A stretch of DNA of 64,000 bases from Mesostigma viride (taxonomy: Eukaryota; Streptophyta; Mesostigmatophyceae; Mesostigmatales; Mesostigmataceae). The position numbers and the translations under genes were made by a program. Position 1 is the stretch's first letter. Every line of letters begins with the position of its first letter. Shown piece after piece: positions 11,887-24,059 of the stretch. The stretch lies in NCBI GenBank assembly GCA_009746045.1, contig RPFO01001667.1:2501-66500 (forward strand). The letters are read 5' to 3'. The notes below the pieces were generated by a model, which was not told the origin of the DNA, searched no databases, and saw only the letters and a list, made by a program, of their open reading frames with translations.

Positions 11887-14474
11887 CTTGTCGCCAAGGG
11901 CTTGTGCCCGAACGTATACGCGGGCCCCTCCTGCCACACCCCCTGCACGTGATACGACCCAGGGCCGACCTCCTCCGCCACCCGCTCCCTGACCGCTAGC
12001 TTCGGGGCCATGGTGAACGCAGGCCCCTCCCGCCAGGCCTCCCTGGGACCGTACGACCCAGGGCCCACGTCGCCGTCCCCCACTGCGCCCGCGCCCGCCC
12101 CCATCGACCGCCCCTTCTCCCCAATCGTGTACGCCGGGCCGTCCTGCCAGGTGTCTGCCAGGGTATACGAGCCTGGCCCCGGCGCGCGCCCGTCTGCCAC
12201 CTGTTGCTCCGGCGGCGGGCGGGACCCGATCGCGTACGCGGGTCCCGTCTGCGTCCAAGTGGGGGCGTTGTAGGCACCAGGGCCAGCATCCGTCACAGGG
12301 AATGCGTGGGGGGGGCGGCTGCCAGAGAAAGTGTATGCGGGCCCGGAGGGGAGGCTGTCGTAAGAGTGGTATTCGGCAGGGCCGGGCCCACCGTCTGGGG
12401 GCTCTCTCGTGGGTGCCCTGGCCCCCAGAGTGTAGGCGGGCCCTGATGGGATGGCGCCTCCTGTGCGATACCTGTCAGGGCCCGGTCTATCGCGACTAGG
12501 ATCGCCATCCTCCCTAGGCAGCTTGGCACCAAAGGTATACGCGGGGCCTGTCTGGAGAACCCCCCGCGTGTCATAGTCGGCAGGGCCGGGCCCATAATCC
12601 GTGGCAGTGTTTTCCATAGGCAGCTTTGCACCCAGTGAATAGGCAGGGCCTGATTGGATAGCACCTCCTGTGCGGTAGTCAGCAGGGCCCGGCCCATCGC
12701 CGGCAGCAATATCACCCTCCGCGGACTGCCGTGCACGAAACGCGTAGGCATGGCCTGCTTGCAGAGCACCCTTGGTGTTGTGGGTGGCAGGGCCCGGACC
12801 ATCACCGGCAGCAGAAGCATCTTCCATGGGTGGCCTTGCAGCAATCGTATCTGCGGGCCCAGTTGGCGCAAGCCCAGTTGGCATTGAGCCCCTTGTCTCA
12901 TAACCGGCAGCACAGGTAGTCTCATGGGAAGGTTGGCGAAGCCCATTCTGTCGGCCTGGCACACTCTGCTCGCCTCGCCCAGTCTGCTGGCCTGGCACAT
13001 TATCCGCACATGGAGATGGCGCAGGTAGCCACAGGTTCAGGGCATCAAACATCCTAAAGTGTTCCGCCGCCAGAAACTCTTTTCCTTCCCCTCCTCCTTC
13101 TCTTCCTTCCCTCCCTCTTTCTCTTCTCTCTCCTCCTCCTTCATCTCTTTCTCTTGGTTTTCCTTCTCGTGCTCCTGCCCCCTCCTCGATCTCCCCTTCT
13201 ATTTCTCCTCCTCTCCCTCCTCTCCCTCCTCCCTTCTTATTTTGTTGTTCGGCCCCTGCTCCTCCTGTCCTCCACCCTCTTCCCCCGTTTTGTCCTCTGT
13301 CGCACCGTTCATGTCGCCACTGCTGCCCAAGATCCCCTCCCTCCCCTCGCAAACTGCCCCCCTCGCCATACCCCTCCCTAGTGAGGCTAGCGGCCACTCC
13401 TTCAACTCCCCGACCCCACACACCCTTCCATGGTGGTGTGTAAAGGACGCTGGCCCCATGGCCGTCTCTGCTGCCGGCTCTCCCATGAGCCTCCGCGTCC
13501 CCGACGACAGCATAACAAACCCTGCCATCTGTCACCACCCCAGAAGACGCCCCACAGCCACTTCCAGCAGCAGCAGCACTTCCACCACCCGTGTCATCGC
13601 GCCTGAGGGTGGAACCCCCCCATGAGACGCGTTTCCCAGCTTCAGGTGCAGCGGGAACACCGGGACAGGCATCCATGCGCACCAAGCCACTCCCGCCCCC
13701 GCCACCACTATCGGCACCACCGCCACCGCCACTATTATCTTTTTTATTCCTGCCACCGCCACTGGCACCGCCACTGGCACCACCGCTCCTGCTAGCATCT
13801 GCGCCGAGACTTACGACCAAGTCAGTCGCCGATAATATCGACAGACGCGGCCCCCACCGCGCGCCACAAACCGCCACCTGGCGCCGCGGCATCCGGAACC
13901 CATCCAAGGTAGCCGCGCCTGGGCTGTTCCTGCTGCTTCCGCTGGGGTTGACGCTTGGGGTAATGCAGTCGCTGCTTGGGTTGGTGTTTACGGTACCGGT
14001 ATCGTCAATGCTTTGGGTATAGTTGGTTGCGTTGATGTTGACACCCGGGTAGTAGTTAACACTATTCCTGCTGGGGCCCGAAACGGCGGAATGGGGAGGC
14101 TGGGCCGCCACAACACGCTGCGACGAAATTGTGCCTGCCTCTGCCCCACGGTGCGACGAACCGGCATCTGCAACACGCACCCATAAACCGGCATCGGCCC
14201 CATGCTGCGACGAGCCGGCATTTGCCGCGTGCTGCAATGAACTGGCATCCGTCACGGCCATCCCCACCGAGCCGTTCCACGCAGCCATGGGGACGATGCT
14301 GCTCCCCTGGGGCATGACCACTGGTGACTGGTGGTCAATTGCCGGCGACCCGCCCCACAGAGGCGGTGAGGCGGAGACCTTGCCGATGGAGAGCCAGGGG
14401 TTGTAGGGCCGGGCGGGGCGCCAGTCCGCCAGGGACCCATGCAGCGTCACCGGCGGCGGCGCCACACTGGCCAT
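11887..14474 (-). CDS. PG-rich (SHIPPO/STPG-type) repeat protein, large 5' exon
   Basis: A single open stretch of about 860 codons on the minus strand. The first in-frame ATG is at 14474; the frame is open upstream to about 14,657, so an upstream exon is possible. The N-terminal half is low-complexity: Ser/Ala-rich, then Gly-rich, then a run of Glu/Arg/Gly. The C-terminal half holds about nine SHIPPO repeats, such as DGPGPADYRTGG with SGPAYSLGAK, DAGPGAYNAP with TGPAYAIGSRP, and VGPGSYHVQG with EGPAYTFGHKP. The exon ends at a GTAGGG donor in phase 2. Family knowledge: SHIPPO proteins decorate axonemal microtubules. This points to a host with cilia or flagella. The Gly/Glu-rich middle is strand-asymmetric and may vary in length. 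Confidence 0.72.
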
Positions 14475-16658
14475 GCTCACCCTGGCAGGTAGGGCGGGGG
14501 CGATGGTTTTGCACGACGGCCCGTCTTCAAAGTGTTTCGCTGGGCAGTCGCTTTTTTCAAAATGGTGGAATGCCTGTCTTATTTGTAAGGGCGAGGGCTC
14601 CACCGGGGCGACGAAAGGGCGCAAAGTTTGATGGAAATCGGCATGGCTTAGCGGCACTGTCCTTTACAAGTGGTGCTGTTGTTGTCCACGTGAGCAGAGG
14701 GTCGGCATGCTGCTTAGGCGGCAAGAAGAAGGCGGGGAATTATTGGAGAAGTTGCGGCAATTGCAAGCAAGTGCTCCCTTCTGAGGTCTTGCAGACAGCC
14801 TCGTCGTCAAAACAAACAGCCTCAAGGGGACGTATCCCCATGGCCAATTGTGATGCACCTTGATGCACCGTGGTGCAGCGTTATCCCCGGGAAACCATGA
14901 TTGCTTCCCTGTGCCACTTGCCACCAGGACGAATTGAGCAGGACTTTACCAAGGTGCGCCATGGAAGCTATCTGCCATCCAGGTTGAACCATGGTCACGT
15001 CTTCATGGATTGCTTGACCGACTGCAAAGACGAACGGAAAGTGAACAGGACATAGGACGCAAATAAGTGAGCAATTAATAAGAATTGGAATGCAAATCCA
15101 ATAGCAAGGATTTAAACGATTGCCCCGGGCGACGTGGCTAGCTGTTGGGTATCTATGCCCGCCAAAATTGATTCGAAATGGCATCGATTCGTACTTCCAT
15201 ATCCCGTTACAAAACTTCCTCAGCTTTGCCAATCTCACGTGGTCTCGGCCTACCCAAGGTCGAAAACTTCCTGGCATTTCCCGGAAATTTTTCATGGGGA
15301 AAAAAAAAACAACCGACAAAAAAATCAATACTATTCAAGCGAAAGACGCAGGTTAAGCATTTGCTACCATTTTCTAGTGGCACAGTCAGAGTGGTCCAGA
15401 TTTCTCTCTATATATATCGCAAACATCCATCGACAACAATGACAACATTGCCGCATGTTGAACAGATTCCTAAAGGTAAAAACTACTCTACGAAAGTCCT
15501 CACATAGAATCGTATACGTCCGCTTGACGCTTCTGCGACCGCAAATAATGCCGTTTTTATTTCCTTGAATGGAACGGTCCCTTTCGATAATCTGTCGGTA
15601 ACGTCACGTTGGAATTGTTTAGCCTTTTACGAGCCAAATTAGCAACCTCTGCTGCAGAGACCTGGCGACATCAAAATACTGCGTAGCCCCAAAGGCAGTA
15701 CTCACGACCCTGAAGCCTTCGAAAACACCTATGGTAAGCCTTTTATTGCGGTACAGGAAATTTGCCGGCTTAGCCAGGGCTTCGTTTTGTCACGGTGGTG
15801 TCAACTGCATGCGGTAATGAGATACCTGCGATGTCCGCTGCGGGGGAAATATGAAATGCAGACAATAATAACACACAGATCTCGAGTGATTTATCTAGTA
15901 CCAAATCCGAAAGGCTTGCATCACTCCCCGGACAGGAGAACTTTTGCGGATGACTGTAGGTGTAAGTTGGCGATGCCATGGTAACCGGAGACGTCCGTCC
16001 TATAGTCAGCAAAATTGGTGCGAGAGGTCCCCAGTTCGATTCCGGTCGGATTCATTTGCAGATCGCGTTTTCCGCGTTTTCCGGGCAAAGGTTTTCACCT
16101 TTGCGGAGTGTCTGATCAGAATCAAGTAACGTGCGTGTTTGCAACTTGCCCGTTGAAACTCTACGGCGGAGCCAATTTTCGGAAGAACCTCACCCTTATG
16201 CTTGCAAATTCGGGACAAATTCGGTGGATGTATGTATGTATGGATGGATGGATTGACGGATTTTCATCCCCTATTCCTATGTTTTCTCACGTGTACGGCC
16301 TTATAAGCTTCGCCAATTCTGGCGAACCTAACGGTTCTTCCGAAAATTGGCTCCGCCAGATAATAACGGGGGGAAATACGGTAATTAATATGACAAGAAC
16401 GGGGGCTTCGCCCCTGGGCCCCCGGTAGTAACCATTATTGTGCCTCTCCGGCGTTTGTGGCCGGTCTCCGGCCGGACACGTCACCTACTCTGCTACAACT
16501 GTCTATGGAAGTAATGGAACGTGTGCGCGTTGAGGTCCCACTGAACGCGAGCAAATATTCCAGTCCGGGCGACCAACTTTAGTGTAAATTGTCCGCTTGA
16601 GTGAATTCCGTAGCGCGGTCGATACGTGGTACGGTATTCCTATCCTTTCCTTAAGTGT
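14475..16658. other. intergenic DNA, no gene seen
   Basis: Upstream region of the PG-rich gene. No protein-like frame is seen. A tRNA B-box-like stretch lies near 16,031. No promoter could be assigned. Confidence 0.4.
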
Positions 16659-16890
16659 ATTAAAAAACAACTCTCTGCTTGGAGTTCCGGTGGCAAAACG
16701 CAGGGGAAGTGGCGCGGGGGGGGGGGAGCGGCCTCTGAGAAGTAAGGAATACTAAGCGAAAATGCCACGTAGGGGCACAAAGAGAGACGGCTGGACTGAA
16801 TCGTATTGAGTTACCGCGAATGAAGGGAAGAAGGGTTAGGGGAGGGAAAAGAGTAGCGACGAATCGAGTGAACTGTCGAAGAGACGGGAA
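16659..16890 (+). repeat. dispersed repeat, copy A
   Basis: Starts ATTAAAAAACAACTCTCTGC and is about 85-90% like the segment at 21,339-21,585. Both share the G-run GCGGGGGGGG and the stretch AGGAATACTAAGCGAAAATG. It sits just outside the left inverted repeat at 17,053. It is probably a mobile-element fragment, since no gene is seen in it. Confidence 0.75.
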
Positions 16891-18205
16891 GACTCCTCGG
16901 GCTTGGGGGAGGATGAGAGTAGCAGCGAATAGAAGGAAAGGGAAATATAAGCTGCCGCGAGAGGGAGAACTGAACGGCCGAGTGATTAGAGAGTTTTTCT
17001 CACCTCTTTGGTCCATACGCACTGGCTAATAACTATACCCATTTCCCCGAATTAGAGAGTTTTTGCAGAAGCTTTAGCTTTGACTTTAGCTTTGGCAGGA
17101 AATTTCTACGGACGCCAGAGAAAGATACGGATAGCCGTTCTCTTGTAACGCATGCATACGGATCCTTGTTCTGTCTGATCAGGCGCCGGATGAAGGTAGG
17201 TAGCTGTCGGAAATGGCCAAAAATTACAAATGCGCGCGGGCGGGACAGCTAGGTCGCATGTACTGTATACGTAATGGCCAGTGCGGAGTTGCGGCGTTGA
17301 GGAAGAGACCGGCACAAGCTGTGCTTGCGCATGTCGCCGGTCGCGTAGTGGAAAACATGACTTACCCTACCATCTCGAAGGGCGTGGCCCGCTTGATGCA
17401 GCGCAATGCAACATTTTTTCTGCTACTTTGGGCCTTGAAATCAGTTTCCACACGAATTTTTCTGGGCACCCAATCACCGCCACCTCCTACAGGATCGGGT
17501 TAGAGGGCTTGCTAGCGTCAATCAGCCTGTGCATGTCCATTAGAGCACCTCTCTACTCAGATTACGGGCATATTGCATCATATAGCTTCCTGCAGCGGTC
17601 CAATTTCTCGACTCGCCAACAGTTTATGTTACAACGAGCAGACCTCACCCGAGTCCGGAAAGCACTCCGGATTCCCGACGTACCTACAACGTCGGTCAGG
17701 TATTGAGTGAGAACACTATTCCTGGACGCATGGCGATCCAACGCCGTTGAAGGGCTAGGTTGTTTAAATTAATTTAAATTAAATCACATTATAACATATC
17801 AAGGAGACAACGTTGATCAGCGCATATCTCCGTGGGAAGCATCTGTATGTAACACATATCGCTGGGAATGAGCATGTTTTTAAATACATTATAGGGTACA
17901 ACCTAGTGGTTTTTAATTTTGATTTTAGGCTACAACCTGCATGTGGGGGATGTGAACAGCAACCAACTCTCGCCGGGTGCGCTACAAGGTGCACGTGCAC
18001 CACCATGATGATGTATCATACCTGAAAGGCCTGGCATGGGGTGGAAGATGATCATGGCTAGGCAACAGCTAGGGCAAGGCATCTCAGCAGAGAGTAACTC
18101 TAGGACTAGGTTATATCAAGGAGACGTACCAACGCAGGCCAAAAGTTTATATGGTTAAACAATTGAGTATACAGCTAGTAAACCGTGTAGCCGAATGTAA
18201 TACTT

Positions 18206-18440
18206 TGCGTACGTGAGACAACTACTTAATTTTAGTTTTACTTAATAGTTGTCTCACTTATTAATATTAATTTTAACATTGATACTGATGGGGCCTTATA
18301 TATTAGTAAGCAATGAGACAAGCATTGAACTTTAAAGATTGAAATTAGTATGATAGTCTGCGGCAACGGAGGAGTTTTTCAAGTAGTTGTCTCACTTCAT
18401 ACATGCAAGTAGTTGTCTCACTTCATAAAGCAATAAATTA
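18206..18440. repeat. small foldback repeats with core GTTGTCTCAC
   Basis: GTGAGACAACTA at about 18,211 pairs with TAGTTGTCTCAC at about 18,244 to form an AT-rich hairpin. Further copies of AGTTGTCTCACTT follow near 18,382 and 18,411. This looks like a cluster of small MITE-like remnants. Confidence 0.6.
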
Positions 18441-18929
18441 AAATAATTGTCTCTCCTAATAAATTAGATGCATGCTTGCCAACGCGGCCATGCCTTTTCA
18501 GGCACATTCTATCTTTGTTTAACCCAACCTGTCTTTAACTAATAATCACTTCTAATTATCGTAGAGGCAACAAGCGCAGGCCAGACATCGGGAATCACTT
18601 CATATTATTAGATGAGACGACATTATCAAGGAGACAATAGTATGGTTCTACAGCTCTGTTGCCATGTTAGTTGTCTCATCACAATGGCACAGTTGCTAAA
18701 CAAGTCGGCCCCCCTTTTATCGAAGAACGGAGTCAATGCTGCGGAGACACAAGTTAGTGCTTCACTGAGTTAATGGCACATGGGCCTTGCCATAAAGAGA
18801 TTTAAGCCATGGCCTTTTTACGCAAGTCAAGACGTGACCATTGTTAGGATGCAATGGTACAAGGTCGCCTCAAGTATCAATGAGACCTTGGTAGCAAGGC
18901 CTATCTCTACAAAAGAGCTCACAAATGCA

Positions 18930-19745
18930 TTATGGATAAAAAAGCGCATGGAATCGCAGCACTGTAGTGAAGGTACCGCAAGGCGCAATCAGTTTCTCAG
19001 CCAGAACCAACAGGCGCGTCGAATGACATCCCCACTTGTTTGCCATCACCTTGAAAAGGAAATCAGTCTGCTTTCCCATTGCCTCAAGCTGCCCACCCAT
19101 CTCGTCATCTTCCTCCCACTCTTCCTCTTCCCCTGTATACTCCTCTCCTGCCTGACCCCCTTCCTGTGACTCGTCCGGCTGCTCGCCTGCCGGGGGTTCA
19201 CGATCAGGGGCTGCTCTCTTGCTGCCCCTCGACGACATCGCCGCCGCCCTAACATGTGCGCCGATCTCTTCAGGGCGGGCGTCCTGCAGGGGCACCTTCC
19301 CTTGTTTCTTTTTCGTTTCGGCCAACGCCTCCAAGCCCATCACCACATTGGTCAAATGCAGGATCTCCTGCTCGACACTGGAGTCTGGGTCGTCGAGGTC
19401 CACAGGAGAGGCCTTCTTTTGTTTCAAAGCGGCCTTCAGCGCCTTGTATTGCTTTTGGCATTTGTCCCCTGTGGCTTACCCCTGGGGCAGCATGTCTTCG
19501 GGTTCGATGAATTCCATGTTTGTATCCAGGTCGGCCGCCACCTCGTCCCAGACAATCTGCCGAGGGATCTTTGCGTTCTTGTTGCCCCCCCGGTCCCGCT
19601 GGGTGGGCAGCGAGAAGACCACCACCCGGCCAGTGTTGAGGCGCTTCAGCAATGCCTGCTTGGCTGGCTTCGACCACTTCATGGCGGCATCATGCGCGCC
19701 GCCGTCGTCGCTTGAGGCGCTGTCAGACATGCGCGCCTTGATCAC
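18930..19745 (-). pseudogene. Myb/SANT-like DNA-binding protein, broken by a stop codon
   Basis: The minus-strand frame starts near 19,745 (MSDSASSDDGG at about 19,730). It encodes AMKWSKPAKQALLKRLNTG, reads IVWDEVAADLD, and then meets an in-frame TAA near 19,476 just after EDMLPQG. The same frame continues at once with CQKQYKALKAALKQKK, an acidic linker (GEEEEWEEDDEMGG) and a Leu-rich end, to 18,930. The Trp spacing and the KxxYK ending resemble the Myb/SANT-like domains of plant and algal transposon accessory proteins (family knowledge; no search done). The frame is kept on both sides of the stop, so a recent nonsense mutation is likelier than a chance frame. It lies inside the TIR-bounded element at 17,053-20,160. 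Confidence 0.5.
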
Positions 19746-20160
19746 CAGCGGCGCTCAGGGCAGCATCCATCGCGGCATCATGATCGCCAGTGAGCAGTGG
19801 CCGCCAAAACAGCTAAGTCGCACCAGGCCGGTTCACCACGCCGCCATCGCGAGCCAAGCTGCCATGCGCCTGACTTATTTTGTCATTTTTGTGCACGACA
19901 GTCGATGCCAGAATTAAATTTTTTCGAGCAAAGCTAAGCTAAAGTAGAATGGTCAGGAAAACGGGATTTTTTCTGCCCGGCTAAATTAGAATAGCTTTGA
20001 TTTCGGGTCTGAAATGGTCCGCCGTCCACGTCTGAAATGACCCGTCCATGACCGTCACGGTTACAAACGGTTACGTAACCTTTAAGTCTTGGTTTACGCG
20101 GAATCGCTCTTCCAAAGCTAAAGCTAAAGTCAAAGCTAAAGCTTCTGCAAAAACTCTCTA

Positions 20161-21338
20161 TTATGAGCTGACGAGAGTGCTTCTGTGGGGGTTCGTTTAC
20201 ATTGGGGCCAGGCGGACAGCAGAAATTGGGGGCGTGGGGGCACGCCACGTAGTCACCTCCGCGAGGAGACTGGACTGCGCGAGTAGCGACGAACTGCGGC
20301 AGGGGAACTGCGGGCTGCCGGGGTGTGGGGGGGTCCGTTAATCTGGGTGGGTGGGGGGGTGCGGGGGTGCGGGGTGCGAAGAATCGGCGGTGGGGGAAAA
20401 GCTGACGCGTCCGCGTCAGCTTGGGGGGGGGATGCCTTCAACATATATACTAAAATTTGTAAAACGCAGCCTTGGCACAATTTTAGCTAACACTCTTTCG
20501 AACGGCTTTCGGCTCCAGCCACTCAGCGGCGCGACTTACAGTCCGCTTGACGAATGAGCTGCGCGGAATTGCGTTTCGACCAATCACGAAAAGGTCAAAC
20601 CACGGCGTCCATATTATGAGGGTTTTTGTGCGTTACATCCAGATGAGCCATTTGGCAGAGGCGGCCGTATGCCCAGATGGCTCCTACTAGAAAACTCTGC
20701 GATTTCCTGTGTTCGCGAGCTCCAGATATAACCGTCGCAAACTTTTGGGCTGTTGGACCAAACTTTATCCTGAGGAACCAGTTACAAACGCGCAGAAAGC
20801 TCACACGTGGATTTTCCTCTGCTCCACCGCCTGTAAGCGATTTTCCCCTGCTGTCTGCGGGTTTGGCGAGGTCAGTCATCCCCGCGCGCATCGCGCTCCC
20901 GTGCAGGGGTAGCAGTCAATCTGGAGCTTGAACTCCGCAAGTAGTTCGCGAGCTCCGTCCACTGCGCGGTTGCCTAGTTTGTCCCTTTTTAGCAAGGTAC
21001 ATATTGTGCAACGTCTCGTAACATTGCTTACGTACACTTCAGGCGCCAAGGCACACCTCACCATGCGATTATTCGTGACGTACCGGGATCGAACCTTCTT
21101 TTAGGCCTCCCATTGAATTTCGGATTTTTTTCCTTCACCCTTTTGCCAAACTCCATGAATCTTGTGGTCGAAACTCTAAAGCTAGCGCGCGCTCCTTGGC
21201 GGGACTAGCGCCACTTGGCACTCGACGGAGGTACGTGGTGACTCACATCTCCCTAGCCGGGGCTCCCTGGCCGGGGACCGGCCACAAAAAGTACAAGCTC
21301 TAATGTCGCGGGCGAAGCCCGCAAAACTTGTAAGTCAT
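20161..21338. other. intergenic DNA with a G-rich repeat and hairpin
   Basis: No gene is seen. The stretch 20,280-20,430 repeats the G-rich 3' part of the repeat at 21,600-21,735. It includes the perfect hairpin AAGCTGACGCG/CGCGTCAGCTT near 20,398-20,423. A tRNA B-box-like sequence lies on the minus strand near 21,083-21,096. Confidence 0.5.
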
Positions 21339-21735
21339 ATTAAAAAACAACTCTCTGCTTGGGCGCGGGTAGTTCCGGTGGCAAACGCAGGGGAAGTGGC
21401 GCGGGGGGGGGGGAGCGGCCTCTGAGAAGTAAGGAATACTAAGCGAAAATGCCACGTACGTAGGGGCACAAAGAGAGACTGGACTGAATCGTATTGCCGC
21501 AAATGAAGGGAGCGAGTTGCTGCAAATGAAGGGAAGAAGGGTTTGGGGAGGGGAAAGGAGTAACGACGAATCGAATGAACTGGAGACGAAAATGGGTCGT
21601 GGGGTGCCCGGAACTGAGAGCTGTTCGAAGAATCGGCGGTGGGCTGCCGGGGTGTGGGGGGGTCCGGGGGTGCGGGGTGCGGAGAATCGGCGGTGGGGGA
21701 AAAGCTGACGCGTCCGCGTCAGCTTGGGGGGGATG
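21339..21735 (+). repeat. dispersed repeat, copy B, with 11-bp hairpin
   Basis: The 5' part (21,339-21,585) matches copy A at 16,659-16,890. The 3' part (21,600-21,735) matches 20,280-20,430, including the perfect hairpin AAGCTGACGCG/CGCGTCAGCTT near 21,702. No protein is encoded. Confidence 0.75.
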
Positions 21736-22404
21736 TGCCTTGTTGGTTAATAAAAAATACCCATTTACCCGGAAAATTCCGTGCGCGGTCTATTTATTAT
21801 CTATTTATTACAGGACGGGGGACATCCCCCCCTAAAATCGTACATGAGCGTACTCCAGAGTTTGGCCTACCGCGCCGCCCGGCGCCAGCCAAAGTGAAAA
21901 ATGGCTGAGTGCGCTCTGTCAGCCAAAAGGCTGCGCCGGATCGACTTGGGAGTGTGCTACGTGCTACGTGGCTTGTACGACACGTGGCACTCTTTTTAGA
22001 ATCTCTTAGTAAAAGCTCATAGTAAGCGATAGTACTCGCATATTCTCCAAGTAGAAGAATATTAATGATTTTGTACTGCAGCTAGTGCTCCGTCTTCAGG
22101 CTGGTTGTTGGTGCAACGGTGGTCTGTAACTCAAGAATGACGTCAAGCCGGCGGAAATTCGATGTCTATTGCCTCATTTGCCTGACGCCAGGTCCGGTGT
22201 CAGAATCAATAACAACAACCTGCCGCCTGCCTGAAAGTTGATACGTCTTCCTAGAGTCAACCAATCCTATATATTTCCAGGTAAATAGGTGTACGTTTAT
22301 TCCAAATATAACCAGTAGTTAATCCCTGCTAAACCTAGGGTATCAAGATGCCGGTGTCAGTGGCTAAAACGGAGCCTTACTAGACCACGGAAGCCACTGG
22401 ACTT
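21736..22404. other. intergenic DNA, no gene seen
   Basis: Short frames only. No repeat beyond an ordinary AT-rich stretch was recognised. Confidence 0.4.
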
Positions 22405-23605
22405 CTAATGGTTGTGGCATTCATTGGGCATGTGGGTAAAGATCCTGTTTTTGCCCATGAGGGCATGAAAGATCTCAAGTGGGCTGGGCTTATCCTCAAG
22501 TGGGCTGGTCCGCGCCAGGGTCCCAGATTTTGTTTTGTTCATTTGCAACCATCCTGTAGCGTCGCATACCGGAGTTCCATAGCAGGTAGATAAAGCGTGA
22601 GAGAACCCCAGCTTTGTCGAACGTTGTGCGCCTATTGAACACCACATCATTTCGCACCGTCCAGATTGTATATCTGAACATGCATGTGCGGAGCCACTAT
22701 ATCCACGCTTGTTGTGCAAAGGTGAGCTCAAGGCCAGCGGGGTGCCAGTGATGCCAAAGATAATTGAGCGGGTAGACACCGGTATGATAGGCTCAGACGT
22801 CCAGGCTGCCCATAAACCAATCAACCAGGTCCAAACTCCCTGGAGGTTACACCATAAAAATCGATGTTCCACCGTTTCATTGGGGTTGGTACATAAACAT
22901 GTAGCAGGGTGTTGAAATCGCCGGTGGAGGATCTCCCCGCGACCCTGATGGACCGGTGCATCAAGACTGAGGTGTTGTACGTCAGTCGCGCGGCGGTCGA
23001 TCAGCGGGTGGTCAGCGGCGAGAGTGATGTTGCGCCCCAGCGTGTCCGTCCGGGGTGGAATTGATGGTTTTTATGCAAGAGCATTGTGTAGCCCCACTCT
23101 GCCGTGTATACTCGTAAAGGCCTTTTTACAATTCTGCTGTCACCCTGATTTAGCACCCAGCCAAATTCCACTGGATCCAATGACAACATGTCCATGCAGG
23201 CGAGTTGATCCCACATGTAGCCAAATAATAGCAGCGTCGGGAAGGTTAGGGTTGGGTTGCCGGTATACACATGATTGTTCAAGGGACCAAGGTATAACCC
23301 GAATCCGGTGGCATAGCTGAGTGGGGAGGAACACAACTGTAGTTGTAAGTTGAGCCAGACAGCCGTTATGGCCGCTCAGCGGCGCCAGTAATTGAACGTG
23401 CAGGGTTCCAGGGGGGAGTTCTGCGATCACCTTCCCCGAGCATGTTGCGGTCGTGCTGTATGGACAAAATTAAGCAGCACCATTCACCAGCTTTATAGGG
23501 GGCACGGGGAGAAGTCATGAGTGTGTGCCAGCGGGGGGGTATGATGGCTTGTACTAGCGCGGCCAAGGCAGCATAGGTAGGCATGTTGGGGACCCGGGCA
23601 GCCAA
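22405..23605 (-). mobile_element. decayed LINE (non-LTR retrotransposon) 3' end, zf-RVT-like region
   Basis: The minus strand encodes, in shifted frames, a C-terminal region typical of LINE ORF2 downstream of the reverse transcriptase. A zinc-binding stretch reads ATCLCTNPNETVEHRFLWC (CxC...HxxxxC, as in zf-RVT). It is followed by WTWLIGLWAAW and, in another frame, by FRYTIWTVRNDVVFNRRT. The IWxxRN pattern near the end is typical of these elements. Upstream frames (to about 23,605) look like the region between RT and zf-RVT, broken by frameshifts. No RT catalytic motif is present in the window, so this is a 5'-truncated, inactive copy. It lies within 200 bases of the left end of the palindrome. 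Confidence 0.6.
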
Positions 23606-23920
23606 TTCGTTATATGTTAAAAGAGGCGGTAGCAGTCACTGTGGAGAATATACAGGTGGAGAATAGTGGTTACAGGGTTGGGGCCTCTGTTATGAAGCCT
23701 TCATAGGGGTTAGGGCCACTTCAGTAAGCATCCAAAGGGGCGATTAAGGGGGTTGAGGTATATATCATTACTACTAAACCCTAGGGCGACCCCACCGTCC
23801 ACCCGGCCGTCCACCTGGCCGTACTGTGACAGGCGCCAGTATCGTGGGAACCTCTAGTATCATGGGATATCCGTTCAAGTCCTATTCGCGGGCCGCGGGT
23901 TCCTATCTAATGATGCATTG

Positions 23921-23954
23921 GTGTTGGATTTGCATGCAATGAGTCTTATTTATT
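23921..23954 (-). terminator. shared 3'-end motif (AATAAGACTC...TTGCATGCAA)
   Basis: On the minus strand, downstream of the RING/TRAF-like gene, AATAAATAAGACTCATTGCA runs into TGCAAATCCAACACC. The same block occurs after the zinc-binding protein gene (28,678-28,709). AATAAA may serve as the polyadenylation signal. A mirror copy lies at 38,351-38,384. Confidence 0.5.
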
Positions 23955-24059
23955 ACAATGTACAATAGGCAAAGTCCTAATCAACCATGTCCTCAACGAG
24001 GTGCCTCCAAGGGCACACTCACTACAGGGAGGAATAGCCCCTTCCCCTTTCTAGACCCC

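Larger units (their letters stand above)
17053..20160. mobile_element. putative DNA transposon with ~45-base terminal inverted repeats
   Basis: The left end (17,053-17,099) reads TAGAGAGTTTTTGCAGAAGC and continues with TTTAGCTTTGACTTTAGC. The reverse complement of 20,111-20,160 reads the same. The inverted repeats enclose 3.1 kb with one recognisable gene remnant, a Myb/SANT-like protein at 18,930-19,745. No transposase with a DDE motif was recognised, so it may be a non-autonomous or internally deleted element. TA lies at both outer borders, but a longer target duplication was not found. The rest of the interior (17,100-18,900) has no gene and contains short foldback motifs. Confidence 0.5.

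Noticed and set aside
16000-16060. tRNA gene or tRNA-derived SINE (AGTTCGATTCC near 16,031; GGTTCGATCCCGG on the minus strand near 21,090)
   Set aside because: Only a B-box-like stretch is present. No cloverleaf, matching A box or repeated copy could be made out, so a chance match or very old SINE remains possible but unsupported.
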